Below, in pieces: positions 29,847 through 40,502 of a stretch of DNA of 64,000 nucleotides (its first letter is position 1; each line of letters begins with the position of its first letter). Origin of the DNA: Cladocopium goreaui (Eukaryota; Sar; Dinophyceae; Suessiales; Symbiodiniaceae). The notes beneath the pieces were generated by a model. It searched no databases, was not told the DNA's origin, and saw only the letters and a list, made by a program, of their open reading frames with translations. Where the stretch lies: NCBI GenBank assembly GCA_947184155.2, contig CAMXCT020001458.1:574501-638500 (forward strand). Direction: 5' to 3'. The position numbers were made by a program, and so were the translations under genes.

Positions 29847-32195
29847 ATGGGCGATGCCTCGCCTATGGGCCCTCTGACGACCCCCAGGGATTACTTCTCC
29901 TTCTACGTCGACAACTTTGACCAGTTCAAGGTTGTGTGGCAAACGGAGGTGGGGAATTACCAGGGGTGTCCGTCTGACGAACAAGTTGCCCTCCGAGGGC
30001 AGATGGCCGAACTAGGCGTGGCTCGGGACCCAAAGAAAGCTGCCGAGAACAGCAAGACCTGGAGCTCGTTGGGAGCTGATGTTGACGGTGAAAGAGGATG
30101 GGTTGGAAGCTCCCTCAAGTTTCGCATGGCATTGCTGGGGGCAAATCTGAAGATCCTGGGGCAAGACGAAGTGCCCTGCTTCAGTATCAACTTGCAATCC
30201 GTCGTGTCCAAGAACATGCACTCAGTGCAATATCGCAGAAGCTTGGCAGCCTTGTTTGACCGGATTTACGTGGAAATGAATCAGGGTGGTGGCAAGGTGC
30301 TGTCAGCGGCTGCGCAGGATGAGCTCCTCCTGTTCAGCATGGGCCTACCTCTCCATTGGATGTCACAGAGGACCAAGTTTGATGGCCATGTGTATGCGAC
30401 AGACGCATCTGAGGAAGGTGGAGGAGCCTGCGCCAGCACAGGGCTTACAAAATGGGGCCACGCACGTGTCCATACCCTCTCTCAGGAAGGAGGGGGTGCC
30501 GAGGGCCAGAACGCAGACCCGCTGCTGGTGATTGAATGCTTCGCAGGAATTGGCGGGATGAAACAGGCCATTGACCTGCTGGGAGTAGTCCCAATGGGGG
30601 TTATCTCCATTGACAATGACAGCACATGCCAGAAGGTGCTGAGACAGCATACGCGCCACGCCATCATCTACAGCAAGATTGAAGACATTACCTATGCAGA
30701 AGTGAAAGAGTGGCGACGAAAGTTCCCAAAGTGCACAAAGGTTCTCCTTGGAGGGGGCTGGCCGTGCATCAATCACAGTCAACTGAATCCAAGGAGGCAA
30801 GGAGCAGAAGCCGCCAGCAGTTTGCTCCTGGACAAAATGCTAGCCCTTCGCCAATGGGTGATGGATGCTCCTCGAGATGTGGGACTTCCGGACTGGGAAG
30901 TGATGGAATTCTATGAAAATGTCGTGATGGATGCCGCTGACTACAAAGCCCAAACGCAAAAGATAGGTTTTGGAGGAGTTTTCTTCGAAGCTGCCATGGT
31001 GGGACGAGTCCGGCGCCCTCGCATATATTGGATGAAGAACCTGCCTTTTGTCTCCGGCTGCGACGGAAAGCTGGTTCGACAGGAAAAGGTCCGGAATGAA
31101 GAGTACTACCTTCCCACAGTGCACATTGACACGGAGAGGCCACCGCTCGAATGGTTTCTGAATGAACAAAGCCGCAAGATGGAGGAGGAAGGAGAGCCTT
31201 TCCCCACGATCACGCGCCCACGGGCGCGGAAGGAGCCGCCTGAGTCTCCGGCAGGGATCAATTCTGTCTCTACCAAAGCTGCTGCTCGCTGGAAAGGTGA
31301 CTCATATCGCCTTCAGCCATACTGGTACGAAAACAAGAACATGGTGGTCGACAAGAATGGTCCGCGGAAGCTCAAACCAGAAGAGCAGTTGAGGCTGATG
31401 GGATTTCCCAGCACTCATCTCGAATTGAAGGCGAAGCTACAAGCCGATGCAAAAGGCCAACTTGTTGGCAATTCCTTTTCCGTCATTGTGGTGGCGCGCT
31501 TGCTAGCGTCACTGGTGACAATGCCTGAGGAAGCTTCCTCTCACGACATCACTTTGTTGTTGTGGAAAGTGTGGGAGCGCAATGAGCAGCGTGTGAAGAA
31601 CGAAGGAAAGCCCTGGAAGATGCGCTTTGGATCCGCGGCCGCAGGGGCGTTGGGGGTGGGGAGTCTCCGTCAGGAGATCTCCTCGCTCGCCGGATTGCCT
31701 TTGCGGCAGTGGATTGATCCAGAGAGGAGACTGACAGATGAAGAACTGTTGGTGTATCTCCTGACTCGAAATGGTACGCACAGAGGAACTGATATTCGCA
31801 TCGACCTGGGGCAACCGTACAGTGTGGGAGAAATCACCCGTCAAAGTATCGACCCGTCAAGCTGGACGTGGAAGGTGCTTATGAGCTATGCCTGGAAAGA
31901 GAAGAACCACCACATTAATGTCCTCGAGATGGTGGCTGTCCTAGATCTCCTGCGCAAGCAGGTCCGACACCCAAAGGGACACCAGTTGCGAATGATCGTG
32001 TTGGTGGACAATGAAGTGGTTTTGAGTGTGCTGACGAAGGGCCGTACGTCGGCCCGAGCTTTGCAATCCCCGCTCCGCCGAGTGGCTGCTGTCTGCTTGG
32101 CTTCGGAGCTTGTCGTCTGTTTTGGTTGGGTAAAATCCAAATGGAACCCAGCTGACGGCCCATCGCGATGGGCAAAACGCCGTCGTCATGCCTAG
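29847..32195 (+). CDS. RT fragment - RNase H split by a C5 cytosine methyltransferase (polyprotein)
   Basis: This ORF has 782 residues. Residues 18-25 (SFYVDNFD) match RT motif C, followed by a thumb-like LGADVDG segment. RNase H begins at 180-200 (HVYATDASEEGGG, Asp 186). The frame then enters a complete C5 methyltransferase: FAGIGG 232-237, LGGGWPCINHS with catalytic Cys 307, FYENV with E357-N358, RRPR 389-392, RKLKPEEQLRLMGFP 507-521 and GNSFS 541. RNase H resumes with HHINVLEM (Glu 694), VLVDNEV (Asp 721), KGRTSARAL and KWNPADGPSR (Asp 770). All catalytic residues are present. The RT fingers and first palm motifs are missing, and a TGA lies in frame two codons before ATG 29847. It overlaps the recombinase ORF by 8 bp. 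Confidence 0.85.
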   Translation: MGDASPMGPLTTPRDYFSFYVDNFDQFKVVWQTEVGNYQGCPSDEQVALRGQMAELGVARDPKKAAENSKTWSSLGADVDGERGWVGSSLKFRMALLGANLKILGQDEVPCFSINLQSVVSKNMHSVQYRRSLAALFDRIYVEMNQGGGKVLSAAAQDELLLFSMGLPLHWMSQRTKFDGHVYATDASEEGGGACASTGLTKWGHARVHTLSQEGGGAEGQNADPLLVIECFAGIGGMKQAIDLLGVVPMGVISIDNDSTCQKVLRQHTRHAIIYSKIEDITYAEVKEWRRKFPKCTKVLLGGGWPCINHSQLNPRRQGAEAASSLLLDKMLALRQWVMDAPRDVGLPDWEVMEFYENVVMDAADYKAQTQKIGFGGVFFEAAMVGRVRRPRIYWMKNLPFVSGCDGKLVRQEKVRNEEYYLPTVHIDTERPPLEWFLNEQSRKMEEEGEPFPTITRPRARKEPPESPAGINSVSTKAAARWKGDSYRLQPYWYENKNMVVDKNGPRKLKPEEQLRLMGFPSTHLELKAKLQADAKGQLVGNSFSVIVVARLLASLVTMPEEASSHDITLLLWKVWERNEQRVKNEGKPWKMRFGSAAAGALGVGSLRQEISSLAGLPLRQWIDPERRLTDEELLVYLLTRNGTHRGTDIRIDLGQPYSVGEITRQSIDPSSWTWKVLMSYAWKEKNHHINVLEMVAVLDLLRKQVRHPKGHQLRMIVLVDNEVVLSVLTKGRTSARALQSPLRRVAAVCLASELVVCFGWVKSKWNPADGPSRWAKRRRHA

Positions 32196-33150
32196 GGCCC
32201 AAGTGATTGGCCGGCGCTCTCTTGCCCAGCGAAAAACTGATCGACCAGCCTTGGGGACATTGCAGAGCTTAGTTGTAGCACCCTCAACACATACTAGATA
32301 CTTCCAGGCTGTTTCACGCTTCCTTGAATTCCTCCAATTGCATGGATTTAGGTACCCCAGTACTTTTCCCCTTTTGGATGCTAAAGTTTGCGAATTTATT
32401 GAATATTTATGGCACAATGGGGAGCCCAAAGCCTTTGCTTCAGACTGTTTGAGTGGGCTCGGCCACTTTATCCCCAGCGTGAAACGACACCTTGTAGGGG
32501 GGTGGCGGTTGCATGGGAGCTGGACTCGTGCTGAGCTGCCTGCTAGAGCTATCCCCCTGACTCCTGTCATGGTCTACGCTTTGGCGCAACGTGCTTTTGA
32601 ATTTGGTTGGGAAGATGTTGCTATTCTACTACTGGTGGGATTTGATCGGTTTGCTCGAACAGGTGAACTTTTTGCCGCAGTGAAACAAAATTTCGTGTTT
32701 GGGGATACTGGTCGTCGGGTTGTTTGGTCTTTACCCTTGACCAAGAGTGGACAACGCCTTGGGGCGCAAGAATCTATTGTCATTGAGGATCCATGGTTAG
32801 CACGTGCCTTAAAAAATTTTCTTACCAAGTTACACCCAGGAGATCTTCTTCGATCTGTTTCCCCTGGAATAATGAGGGAACGGCTGAAAACCCTACTCAC
32901 AGATCTTCAATTCCCCGAGGGATGTCAATGGTATTCCCTTCGCCGTGGTGGTGCTACCCAATTCTTTCGACGAACAAATAACCTAGGACAAACATGCCTC
33001 ATTGGCAGGTGGTCTTGTCACAAAACCGCTCGCATTTATATCACGGATGCACTTGCGCAGCTCACAGAAATTAACACACCATCAGCTGTGTATGCGCGTT
33101 GGTTGCGCTTGGCAAAAAAGGCCAGGCCTTCTTTTCAGTTTGATCTCTGA
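32188..33150 (+). CDS. DIRS-type tyrosine recombinase
   Basis: The protein is 320 residues. The start codon lies in ATGCCTAG, so its first bases overlap the stop of the preceding ORF, a layout suited to coupled translation. Active-site elements: GFDRFARTGE with Arg 157, LPLTKSG with Lys 186, WYSLRRGGAT with Arg 252 (Tyr in place of the usual box II His), GRWSCHKTARIYI with His 278 and the nucleophile Tyr 284. The N-terminal half (residues 30-110) is helical, as in the core-binding domain. It would integrate a circular cDNA without a target duplication, as in DIRS elements. It is unlike the recombinase at 15140-16207, which has a zinc ribbon and a Lys in box II. Confidence 0.85.
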   Translation: MPRAQVIGRRSLAQRKTDRPALGTLQSLVVAPSTHTRYFQAVSRFLEFLQLHGFRYPSTFPLLDAKVCEFIEYLWHNGEPKAFASDCLSGLGHFIPSVKRHLVGGWRLHGSWTRAELPARAIPLTPVMVYALAQRAFEFGWEDVAILLLVGFDRFARTGELFAAVKQNFVFGDTGRRVVWSLPLTKSGQRLGAQESIVIEDPWLARALKNFLTKLHPGDLLRSVSPGIMRERLKTLLTDLQFPEGCQWYSLRRGGATQFFRRTNNLGQTCLIGRWSCHKTARIYITDALAQLTEINTPSAVYARWLRLAKKARPSFQFDL

Positions 33151-33530
33151 CCCAGTTCAAACTTTTCTTTTGCCCCCGCCCCCCCAATTCCCGGGCTAAA
33201 CATTTTCTGGCCTTCTCACTTCATCCTTGCCCAAGTTGAGCCTGTGGCTACCTGTTTTGCTGCCTTCCAGGCAGAAGAAAGGATGGGGTGGACACCGGTG
33301 TCTGGGTGCACCTTGTTTCTTTTCTGGTCTGGGGGGGTGCACCCTGGAGGTCTGCAGTTTGTCAAGTTTCACGTTGTTTTTGGGTGCATGCCTGCGTTCT
33401 GCCGGTTGACGGGGTGGCACACGTGTGGTGCCGTGCGTCTGCTGGTAGGGCACGCTTGTGTGCCTGGAGACATTCTTTTGGTCAGGTTCCCTGACGTATT
33501 ACCCAACTTCCTTCAAAGCGCAGCTTGAAA
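33151..33530. other. GC-rich tail of the DIRS-like element
   Basis: It contains C-runs (GCCCCCGCCC) and repeated GGGTGCACC and GTGTGG(C/T) phrases able to form local hairpins. Several short open frames are unconvincing. It is probably a 3' untranslated or terminal region. Confidence 0.4.
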
Positions 33531-34244
33531 ATAAGGGAGGCATGGTTGTTGAGCACTAATTGTAGTTGATTGATGAAAATAGGTAACATATAGTAACATG
33601 GGGGTGTTGATAGTGTCTTGTAGCAAAAATACATTGTATTAAAAGCTACTTCTATCAACCATCAACATATGTGTTTAACCATCAGAAACATGGGGACAAT
33701 ATGATATGGCTGATAATTAATGGTTGATTGGTTAATGTAGGAGGTTATTTATGAACGGACCTGTATTTTTATGGGATGGGATAGACTTTTTTTCCCGGTT
33801 CATTCAGCAAGTGGTTAGAAAAAATCCTGGTGACTAGTCGTTCCACATTCCCAGTTACTACCCAGTTACATCCAGTCCAAGTATGTGGGGATTATTGTTT
33901 ATAGCTATATTAATATATATATACTGTATTAATTACACTATTGTATATATATACACATGTCATTACATGTCATTAATACGCTATATTAGTGTTTTGCAAA
34001 ATTTAGTTGCATCGCACATGATTTTCTTTCAACATTTAAGGGACCATTGTAATCCTTCGGTGTAGAAATCGACCCCCAGTCACCATGGACTGTCGGACTG
34101 GTCATGTTTGGTCCTTTTTTTTTTGGTCATTGATTACATGATCTCCCTACGTTTGGATCGTTTTAGTGTTGTAAAATCCTTCTTTCCCTGCTTTTCTCCA
34201 TCTACAATATACAAATATATCATCTGACACTTCCAACCTTAGTC

Positions 34245-34358
34245 CTCGAGGTATATGGTGCTCGCGCCACCATTATCGACAACATTGCTAGTGATATCCG
34301 ACCACTGGACTTCCGTGCCCCGCAGGCAGCCAAGTTTGAAACTGCGGAATGGAGAAGA
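34245..34358 (+). CDS. Exon-like island, unknown host gene
   Basis: The plus frame reads VYGARATIIDNIASDIRPLD and FRAPQAAKFETAEWR between AT-rich flanks. No family is recognised. It is the first of about twenty such islands up to 60.1 kb. Confidence 0.5.
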
Positions 34359-34376
34359 TACACACCTATACCTCAC

Positions 34377-34500
34377 AATGTGGGCCCCCCTAGATAGCAA
34401 AGTTGGTTTATAACTTCAGTAACTATGGTTTATGATACCTATTAAACTATAGTATTCATGGGGTTTATAAACCAACTTATAACTGGGGGGGGCCACATTG
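34377..34500. mobile_element. Inverted-repeat element with GTGGGCCCCCC ends, family D
   Basis: CAATGTGGGCCCCCC on the left faces GGGGGGGCCACATTG on the right, with GTTGGTTTATAA and TTATAAACCAAC-like inner arms. A longer relative starts near 36716. Confidence 0.75.
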
Positions 34501-35070
34501 TATAATGGGGACGGAAATTAACATATGATATAATATTTGTATTGACCAACGCCTAGGATATGTTTGAATGGGAGTTTGAGAGGATGAACAAGTATTGACC
34601 AGCTATTTATTCTGAAGTTCACCATGGCACCGTTTTTTTGCTAGAAAACCACTTGTTTCAGGATGTTTCAGGAACACAGGAATGTGATGTAATGGGTGAC
34701 ATATCCAATGATGCAGCCTCAAAAAATGGAACAAACCTTCCCTTGTGCTGCAAGACTTCGGCCATGATTCAAATTCAAACCAAGTGTTTGGTCTGAACGA
34801 ATCGTGGTATTCTGATCCCCACTTTTGTTGGTTGCTTAATGTTGCATACCCATTTGCCATACAATGGCTCATTAGGGTGTTCGCAACATTTGGAGCAGGG
34901 ACAGCCTTTCAGATCTTTTGGGAACGACATGGTCATTTAAAAGAAAAAAAACTTAAACCAAAAATACAATCACGGTCAACAAAGCCAACAAAGCTCATTT
35001 GTTTAAGATGAGATCGTGTGATCGTTGAATCAGAAGTGTTGGAGTTATAACCACCCCGTGTTTTGGGTGG

Positions 35071-35180
35071 TACCCTCTGGTAAACATACAAAAAACTATT
35101 GAAAATGACCATAAAAATAGTGGATTTACCCATCAAAAATTGTGATTTTCCATATAGTTATGTTAGTTTACTGGAGGGTA
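35071..35180. mobile_element. MITE family A copy, TACCCTCTGGTAA ends
   Basis: It begins TACCCTCTGGTAAAC and ends GTTTACTGGAGGGTA. The inside holds the family's GATTTTCCATA and TTATGTTAG segments. The family has at least eight copies in the window. Confidence 0.85.
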
Positions 35181-35186
35181 ACCATC

Positions 35187-35296
35187 ATATATCCCATTAA
35201 ATCCCATAAAATCCCATTAAAATACCATAAAATCCCATTAAAATACCATAAAATCCTATTAAAATACCATAAAATCCCATTATGTCCCATGAAAAT
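35187..35296. repeat. Short tandem repeat of CCCATTAAAATACCATAAAA-type units
   Basis: Units of 11-23 bases based on AAATCCCATTAAA and ATACCAT are repeated about five times. Confidence 0.85.
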
Positions 35297-35309
35297 ACCT
35301 TATTTGACT

Positions 35310-35430
35310 CGCATCGGGAGGCAGAGTCCTATCTGTGGAACCGTCCAAGAGATCCGCCGCAGTGACTCGGTGAAACGGACCAGTTTTTGTACGACGAGCC
35401 ATGGACAAAAATCCACCAATTTAGCGATGG
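35310..35430 (+). CDS. Exon-like island, possibly broken
   Basis: One plus frame reads SHREAESYLWNRPRDPPQ, then TGA, then LGETDQFLYDEPWTK. A splice site within CGCCGCAG could remove the stop, or the copy is decayed. Confidence 0.35.
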
Positions 35431-35929
35431 TTGAAACATGTTGAAACCCTGCAAATAATGGATTGGTTTAAGGGAATTTTTACTGGTTTAATTAATTTAA
35501 GCCCCATATTTAATGGGAAAATCTATGGTTTCCGGTGTAGATTTTCCCTTGAACCAATCCATTGATACAAAGAATGGGATAAACATAGGATAAACCACAT
35601 ATATCAGCTGATTTCTTCCATTTGCTGTAGAGAAACTAATTAGGACGTTTGCCTGTTACCGCAACTGGGATGCACATCATCAAAGCAAATTCTGATGTTA
35701 TGTTTTGGGGCCATAATTTTATCGCAGACAGTCCCAAGTGACACTGGGACCTGCTTGCTGCTTGCAAAAACAGCATGTTTGGATGAGCATCATATAGCTC
35801 TCAGATTTGGGTTTTATGAATCTCCAGAGTCCCACTAGCTAAAGGCAAACATGCTCGTTCGGCTTGATTGACGTGTAAGCAAAAGGAGAATTGCCCATAT
35901 CCCATGTCTTGAAAGCTTTCACCCGTATC

Positions 35930-36102
35930 CATGTGTGGTCTTGGAAAACGTCCACAACGTATCACCCGGTCGCCTTTTAGGTCCTTGCGATCTCAAGCAG
36001 ACTGTGACATTTGGAGAACCTGGCAGCAGGCAAGTGGGGGAAAAACTGTGCGGGTGTGGGGGCAGACATGGCTCAGTGTTGCAACCCCAGAATGTTGGTG
36101 AG
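35930..36102 (+). CDS. Exon-like island
   Basis: The plus frame reads VLENVHNVSPGRLLGPCDL and on to EKLCGCGGRHGSVLQPQ, followed by a GTGAG donor-like site. No family is recognised. Confidence 0.45.
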
Positions 36103-36430
36103 TCATTACATCAACCCATATGTTTTGGGATAACCATCCATTCACCAGCTAATTAGGGTACCTAGGGTGCCAGGGTTTTGACCAATAACCACATTAGTAA
36201 TACAGTGTTGGATGGTTCATGCCAACCATTTCTGTTAAAAGTGGGGTGAGGATTATGGTTGGCTGTGCCATGTTGCTGAGTCTATACCCTTTGGTAGTCT
36301 AGGCTGGCTTGAACATAGGTTTAATTACCGCAAGGTACACATTGCCCTCCTTGGAGCATTCCATGGCTCATGATGCGTTGTGAATGCTGGTAGCATCTGA
36401 TAGCATTGAAAAATTGAAAAATGGCAACAC

Positions 36431-36432
<2 letters not shown>

Positions 36433-36465
<33 letters not shown>

Positions 36466-36468
36466 CGA
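36433..36468. repeat. (GAT)n microsatellite
   Basis: Eleven GAT-type units in a row. Confidence 0.9.
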
Positions 36469-36715
36469 CTTTGTTTGTGCGGTGGTCAAAGATCACGAAG
36501 GAAATAGGATATGACAAAACAAGTGAGCATTCATACAACTTCCAAGAGCTTGTCAAATTTCAACTGCCCTTCAGAACGAATTTTCATCTCCACAACATTG
36601 AAAAATACATGAAACAAATCAACAAAATGTACTAAGGGATGCCACGTGCATGTATTCCATGTTGCTCATGGCCCGAGATGAGATCTATCTTCGGCATAGA
36701 CCTGCCAAAATAGTG

Positions 36716-36985
36716 ACAATGTGGGCCCCCCTTTAGAAAGGTACAAGGTGTGCTCATTCTAGAGATACTTAAGTCTGCTCAAGTTGGTTTATAAATGTTT
36801 ATAATTTGTAATCCCATCTGTATAATTAACTACTGTACTTATTTGATAGAAATTGGTTTTATACCCCCATCAACCTATATAGTTAAATGATATTAAATGT
36901 TCCTTCATGACATTTCATGATCATAAACCCGAGTTATACCAAGTTCATCTAGTTATCTAACTATGGGGCACCACGATTCGTAACG
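36716..36985. mobile_element. Longer relative of family D inverted-repeat element
   Basis: It starts ACAATGTGGGCCCCCCTTT and contains AAGTTGGTTTATAAA. The right end is diverged (CTATGGGGCACC). The limits are approximate. Confidence 0.4.
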
Positions 36986-37425
36986 GGGATGATCCTCCAA
37001 TTTCCAGGATCCCAAGTACAACTGGATGGGCGGCGAAAAGCGGGGAACCACAGCCTGATTTCCCGTAGCTTCTCGTGGGGTTCAGATTAATGTTATCAAC
37101 ATCCCCAAATCATTGGGTTCATATGGATATGAATATTTTATGTTTTTTTGCATGTTAAGCACATGAACCCTATTGCAATTTTGGGGATCATATTTGGATT
37201 GATGGTTTCCTGTTATAAAAAGCGGATCCAGCTGATCCAATCCCCAAGTTTACCACAGTGTGGTATAAACCATCAATCCATATGGCTGGTTTTGTTGTTG
37301 GGAAGCTCTGAAAATCCGGTGCCCTTCACCATTGATTGAATATGAAAAGATCCAAAAGACCAAGTGCTCTGGCAGCGTCGGGACAGCGGATAGTGGGATC
37401 ATAGTCATTATCATTGTGGTTAAAA

Positions 37426-37510
37426 CAATCATAAACCATCCCCCAAATCACCATGAATAGGTTCTATAAACCATTCCCAAATGGGTGGTTTACGGCATTT
37501 TTAACCCTCA
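37426..37510. repeat. Repeat family E copy 1 (AAACCATCCCCCAAATCA)
   Basis: AAACCATCCCCCAAATCA, TAGG and CCAAATGGGTGGTTTA segments are shared with 44738-44810. Confidence 0.75.
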
Positions 37511-38169
37511 TTATATAAATATCAGCATTTCTGTTGGATGAATTCCAGGTGCTGCTTAAAGTCGCTAGTTCCTTCAATCCACATGCAATGTTGGCTGGTT
37601 GTTCCCTATGTTTGTGTTGGCCGGCGGAAACCATCCCTCAAAATGGAATGATGATCTTCAATGGCTGGGTATGGCATAGTCAATGGTGGTTCCATTTAAC
37701 AATAACTATGGCATGTTTTTTTACAAAACAAATCAGTTTGAGGGGCAACTAATTTTGATCCGTAATTCGCGAACATTCGAGCAAAATCAACCACCACTAG
37801 CCTTTTGGTAAAACTAGCAAGACTGGCTTCAATACCGATGGTTTATCATTGTTTTCCCCCTTCAAGTGGCCACGAAGCTCATCATGGGGTCCTCAAATTT
37901 GACTTATGCCTTGACCCAATTTTTTGTTAAACTTGTTTAAAGTACAAAACATGCATTCTTATAGGTGATGTTTGGTAATTTGATGTAATTTGAGGGTCTA
38001 GGTAGCCAGGAAGAAATTTAGACCGATTAATTTTCCTGTCGTGTAATCCCAATGTTCATGGAAAAACCATCATTCTTGATGGTAAAATTTATCATTTTTT
38101 CTGGTTAAATTGCCATGTTTGATTAACAAACCACAATTTTGATTGGTAAAATCACACTTTTTATCCATA

Positions 38170-38292
38170 TGTGTTGCTCTCCCCCGATGTATTTGTGATG
38201 ACCAGAAAGGCCTAAAAGCTGCGGTCCGGGCATTGCGTCCTATACTGGACACCGAGAGCTTCGGCGGAGGACAGGGACTTCTTGTGGTTTAA
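38170..38292 (+). CDS. Exon-like island
   Basis: The plus frame reads CICDDQKGLKAAVRALRPIL and DTESFGGGQGLLVV. It stands out in GC content from both flanks. Confidence 0.5.
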   Translation, partial: CVALPRCICDDQKGLKAAVRALRPILDTESFGGGQGLLVV

Positions 38293-39104
38293 CCATCAAA
38301 TGTTGTGGGGTCGGCAAAATCATAAGGATTATTATATATGTTTTTTTTTAAATGTTCATCCAATAATAATCCAATAATAATCCCATAATAGAACAACAAT
38401 CGGATAATGATGTGATAAGAATGGGATAATAACGGACTATACAATGGACAACGGAATAAAACAATGATAATCATTGTATAATCATCTAGAATCATGTATA
38501 ATCAAATATGGGAGATAGATGCGGGATTTAAGAAGAAGAATCTGGATATGTTTACCGTGAGACATCAGGATTTCATATCAGTAGAACTGCAAGGTGGCGC
38601 CCGAGGTCGTTTGCTACGTTGGTTGAAAGAACGAGTTTGACCGTTGGGTTTATGGTAATAACCTGTCCGATGGGTGAACATAAATCAGCTTTTAACGTTA
38701 TGAAGGTGGGCAGGTGAGCACCATTTTGCAGTGGTCTGGAAAAAGTATTCCAGTAAAGTGCGGGATTTAGGCAGTGATTTCATCAATAAAGATGGTGGAT
38801 TTACTGTAGATCGATTTCCTTGTAATTAGCAGGTAAAAAACGGGTATTAAGCAGCTCGGATAATATCACTGGTCGCTTCAATTTTTGTGGTCTGCCAGCT
38901 GTCTCGTATTTTAGGGATGGGACTGGACCTGATTGAGCCAGCAAAAAGACATGTGACGACATGACCATATGAAATCCATGCATCATCAGGCTGATTTGAA
39001 TTGGTTTGAGTTTGAAGAATTACAGGAAGCTTCTATACATTTGATCGGAAAGGCTGGAGTGTCCCATAGATTTTCCCTTAAACCCATTGACATCACCATG
39101 ACAT

Positions 39105-39232
39105 CACCATGACCGGGAAAACCACCTTGGTGATGACCGCAGTCACCCGAAACTTCAAGCGGATGAGCCGCAGAGCCTTCCTCCCGGTGAACATCTTCGG
39201 TTGCAGCTCGGCGCAGCCAGCAATACCCCATT
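39105..39232 (+). CDS. Exon-like island, frame uncertain
   Basis: The plus frame reads TGKTTLVMTAVTRNFKRM and SRRAFLPVNIF. The minus frame AELQPKMFTGRKALRLIRL is also open, so strand is not settled. The GKTT string alone is not enough to call a P-loop. Confidence 0.35.
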
Positions 39233-39351
39233 TGTGTGTGTGGTAAAACCAACGATGACATGTGGTCTTTCAAGTGTGTGTGGTATGGTTTACCATTTGT
39301 TTACCACAAGTTGTTGTTGTTTTTTTTACCCAGACCCATTTGGCTTTCAGA

Positions 39352-39426
39352 AATGACGATGACGATGATCACGATGATCACGATGATCACGATGATCACG
39401 ATGATGACGATGACGATGACGATGAC

Positions 39427-39457
<31 letters not shown>

Positions 39458-39466
39458 CAGAAAGAT
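39352..39466. repeat. GATGAC/GATCAC microsatellite
   Basis: CACGATGAT units pass into GATGAC and GAT runs. The poly-Asp frame here is an artefact. Confidence 0.95.
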
Positions 39467-39480
39467 AGCCCTGTTTCATA

Positions 39481-39594
39481 TACCCTCCGGTAGCAAGCGT
39501 GGCAATTGAAAATCCCTTATAAATGGAGGCTTAACTGGGACAATCATCTATAAAATCGGAATTGTCCATTGACATGTTGGATTGCCGGAGGGTA
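39481..39594. mobile_element. MITE family A, diverged copy
   Basis: It begins TACCCTCCGGTA and ends TTGCCGGAGGGTA. Its inner part differs from the other copies. Confidence 0.7.
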
Positions 39595-39757
39595 CTTTGG
39601 GTGATTTGTTTTGGGTTGATGACGGTGAATAATTAACAGAGATGGATGGTGTGGGAATTGACTCAGAACGATTGATATGATCATTGTGCTCACCACAATA
39701 GGTTAGGATTGAATTGACGTCCCAGTGGATTACAAAGAATTAATCATATATACTATA

Positions 39758-39840
39758 TACCCTGGTTATTTAACATAGATGGTTTACCTATTAAAAATGG
39801 TGATTTTCCATGGCAAACTGTTAGTCATAACCAGATGGTA
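39758..39840. mobile_element. MITE family A, short copy
   Basis: It begins TACCCTGGTTATTTAAC and ends ATAACCAGATGGTA. AAAAATGGTGATTTTCCATG lies in the middle. Confidence 0.7.
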
Positions 39841-40377
39841 GTACTTTTGAGGAATTTTTCTAGTACAGGAGCCATGTTTATTGGCCATTGATATGGCCAC
39901 CAGTTGGCATTGTAGGGCCGAGGTGGAACATCTGAAGATCTCCTGAAAGATCTTTGACTTTCCAATAAAACATGGGTGGCTGGCATCAACTCTATCATTG
40001 TTCCGAGGTGGTTCAAGTTCATTGAACAGGGGTGATTTTTTTAAACACAAACATTGTTTCAAGCCGCTTTAAGTAACATAGATGGGAGTGAACCTGATTT
40101 TCCAGCTGAAACTGGGTTATATATTTCCTTTAAGGCTTATTGTTTCAGGTACCTTGACCCTCAAAGTACCATGAAACAACCCAGGAACAAGACAGGCATA
40201 GATACATAATGATACATATAGCAGTGGATCAAAACATTGGTATCCTGGTGAGCATGAAAATATCTTTTGTTTATGTATGTCAATCCCCAAAAATGGTAGA
40301 GTCTGGGTTTTGATCCATCGCAATTTTTGAAATCGCCATTTTTCATGGTCAATTCCTCCCCAAGTACAGCACAAGGC

Positions 40378-40502
40378 CACGTCAGATGCCGTTGAGTGGT
40401 CAGAAGGGCCGTGAGAGCTGGGACCCGCATGTGGTGGATACCATTCGATCGCAGATGCCCGGGTACCGGGCCTTTCTGCCGGGGAAGAAGCTCTTGGCAT
40501 GA
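40378..40502 (+). CDS. Exon-like island ending in a stop
   Basis: The plus frame reads QMPLSGQKGRESWDPHVVD and TIRSQMPGYRAFLPGKKLLA, then TGA. It could be the 3' exon of a host gene. A second open plus frame exists but is less protein-like. Confidence 0.5.

Larger units (their letters stand above)
29847..33530 (+). mobile_element. DIRS-like tyrosine-recombinase retroelement carrying a C5 methyltransferase, 5' truncated
   Basis: Two overlapping ORFs (RT end, RNase H split by a methyltransferase; then a tyrosine recombinase) match the gene order of DIRS elements except that the methyltransferase is a C5 type rather than the adenine type known from DIRS1. The reverse transcriptase is present only from motif C on. 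The GC-rich stretch 33151-33530 with inverted GGTGCACC-type repeats may be the 3' end, after which composition shifts to AT-rich. No gag and no terminal repeats could be recognised. Confidence 0.75.

Noticed and set aside
39110-39150. TGKTTL as a P-loop ATPase exon
   Set aside because: The four-residue GKTT string is isolated, the preceding glycine-rich pattern is absent and the opposite strand is equally open.
39236-39493. Poly-Asp and poly-Met frames
   Set aside because: They are translations of the GATGAC microsatellite.
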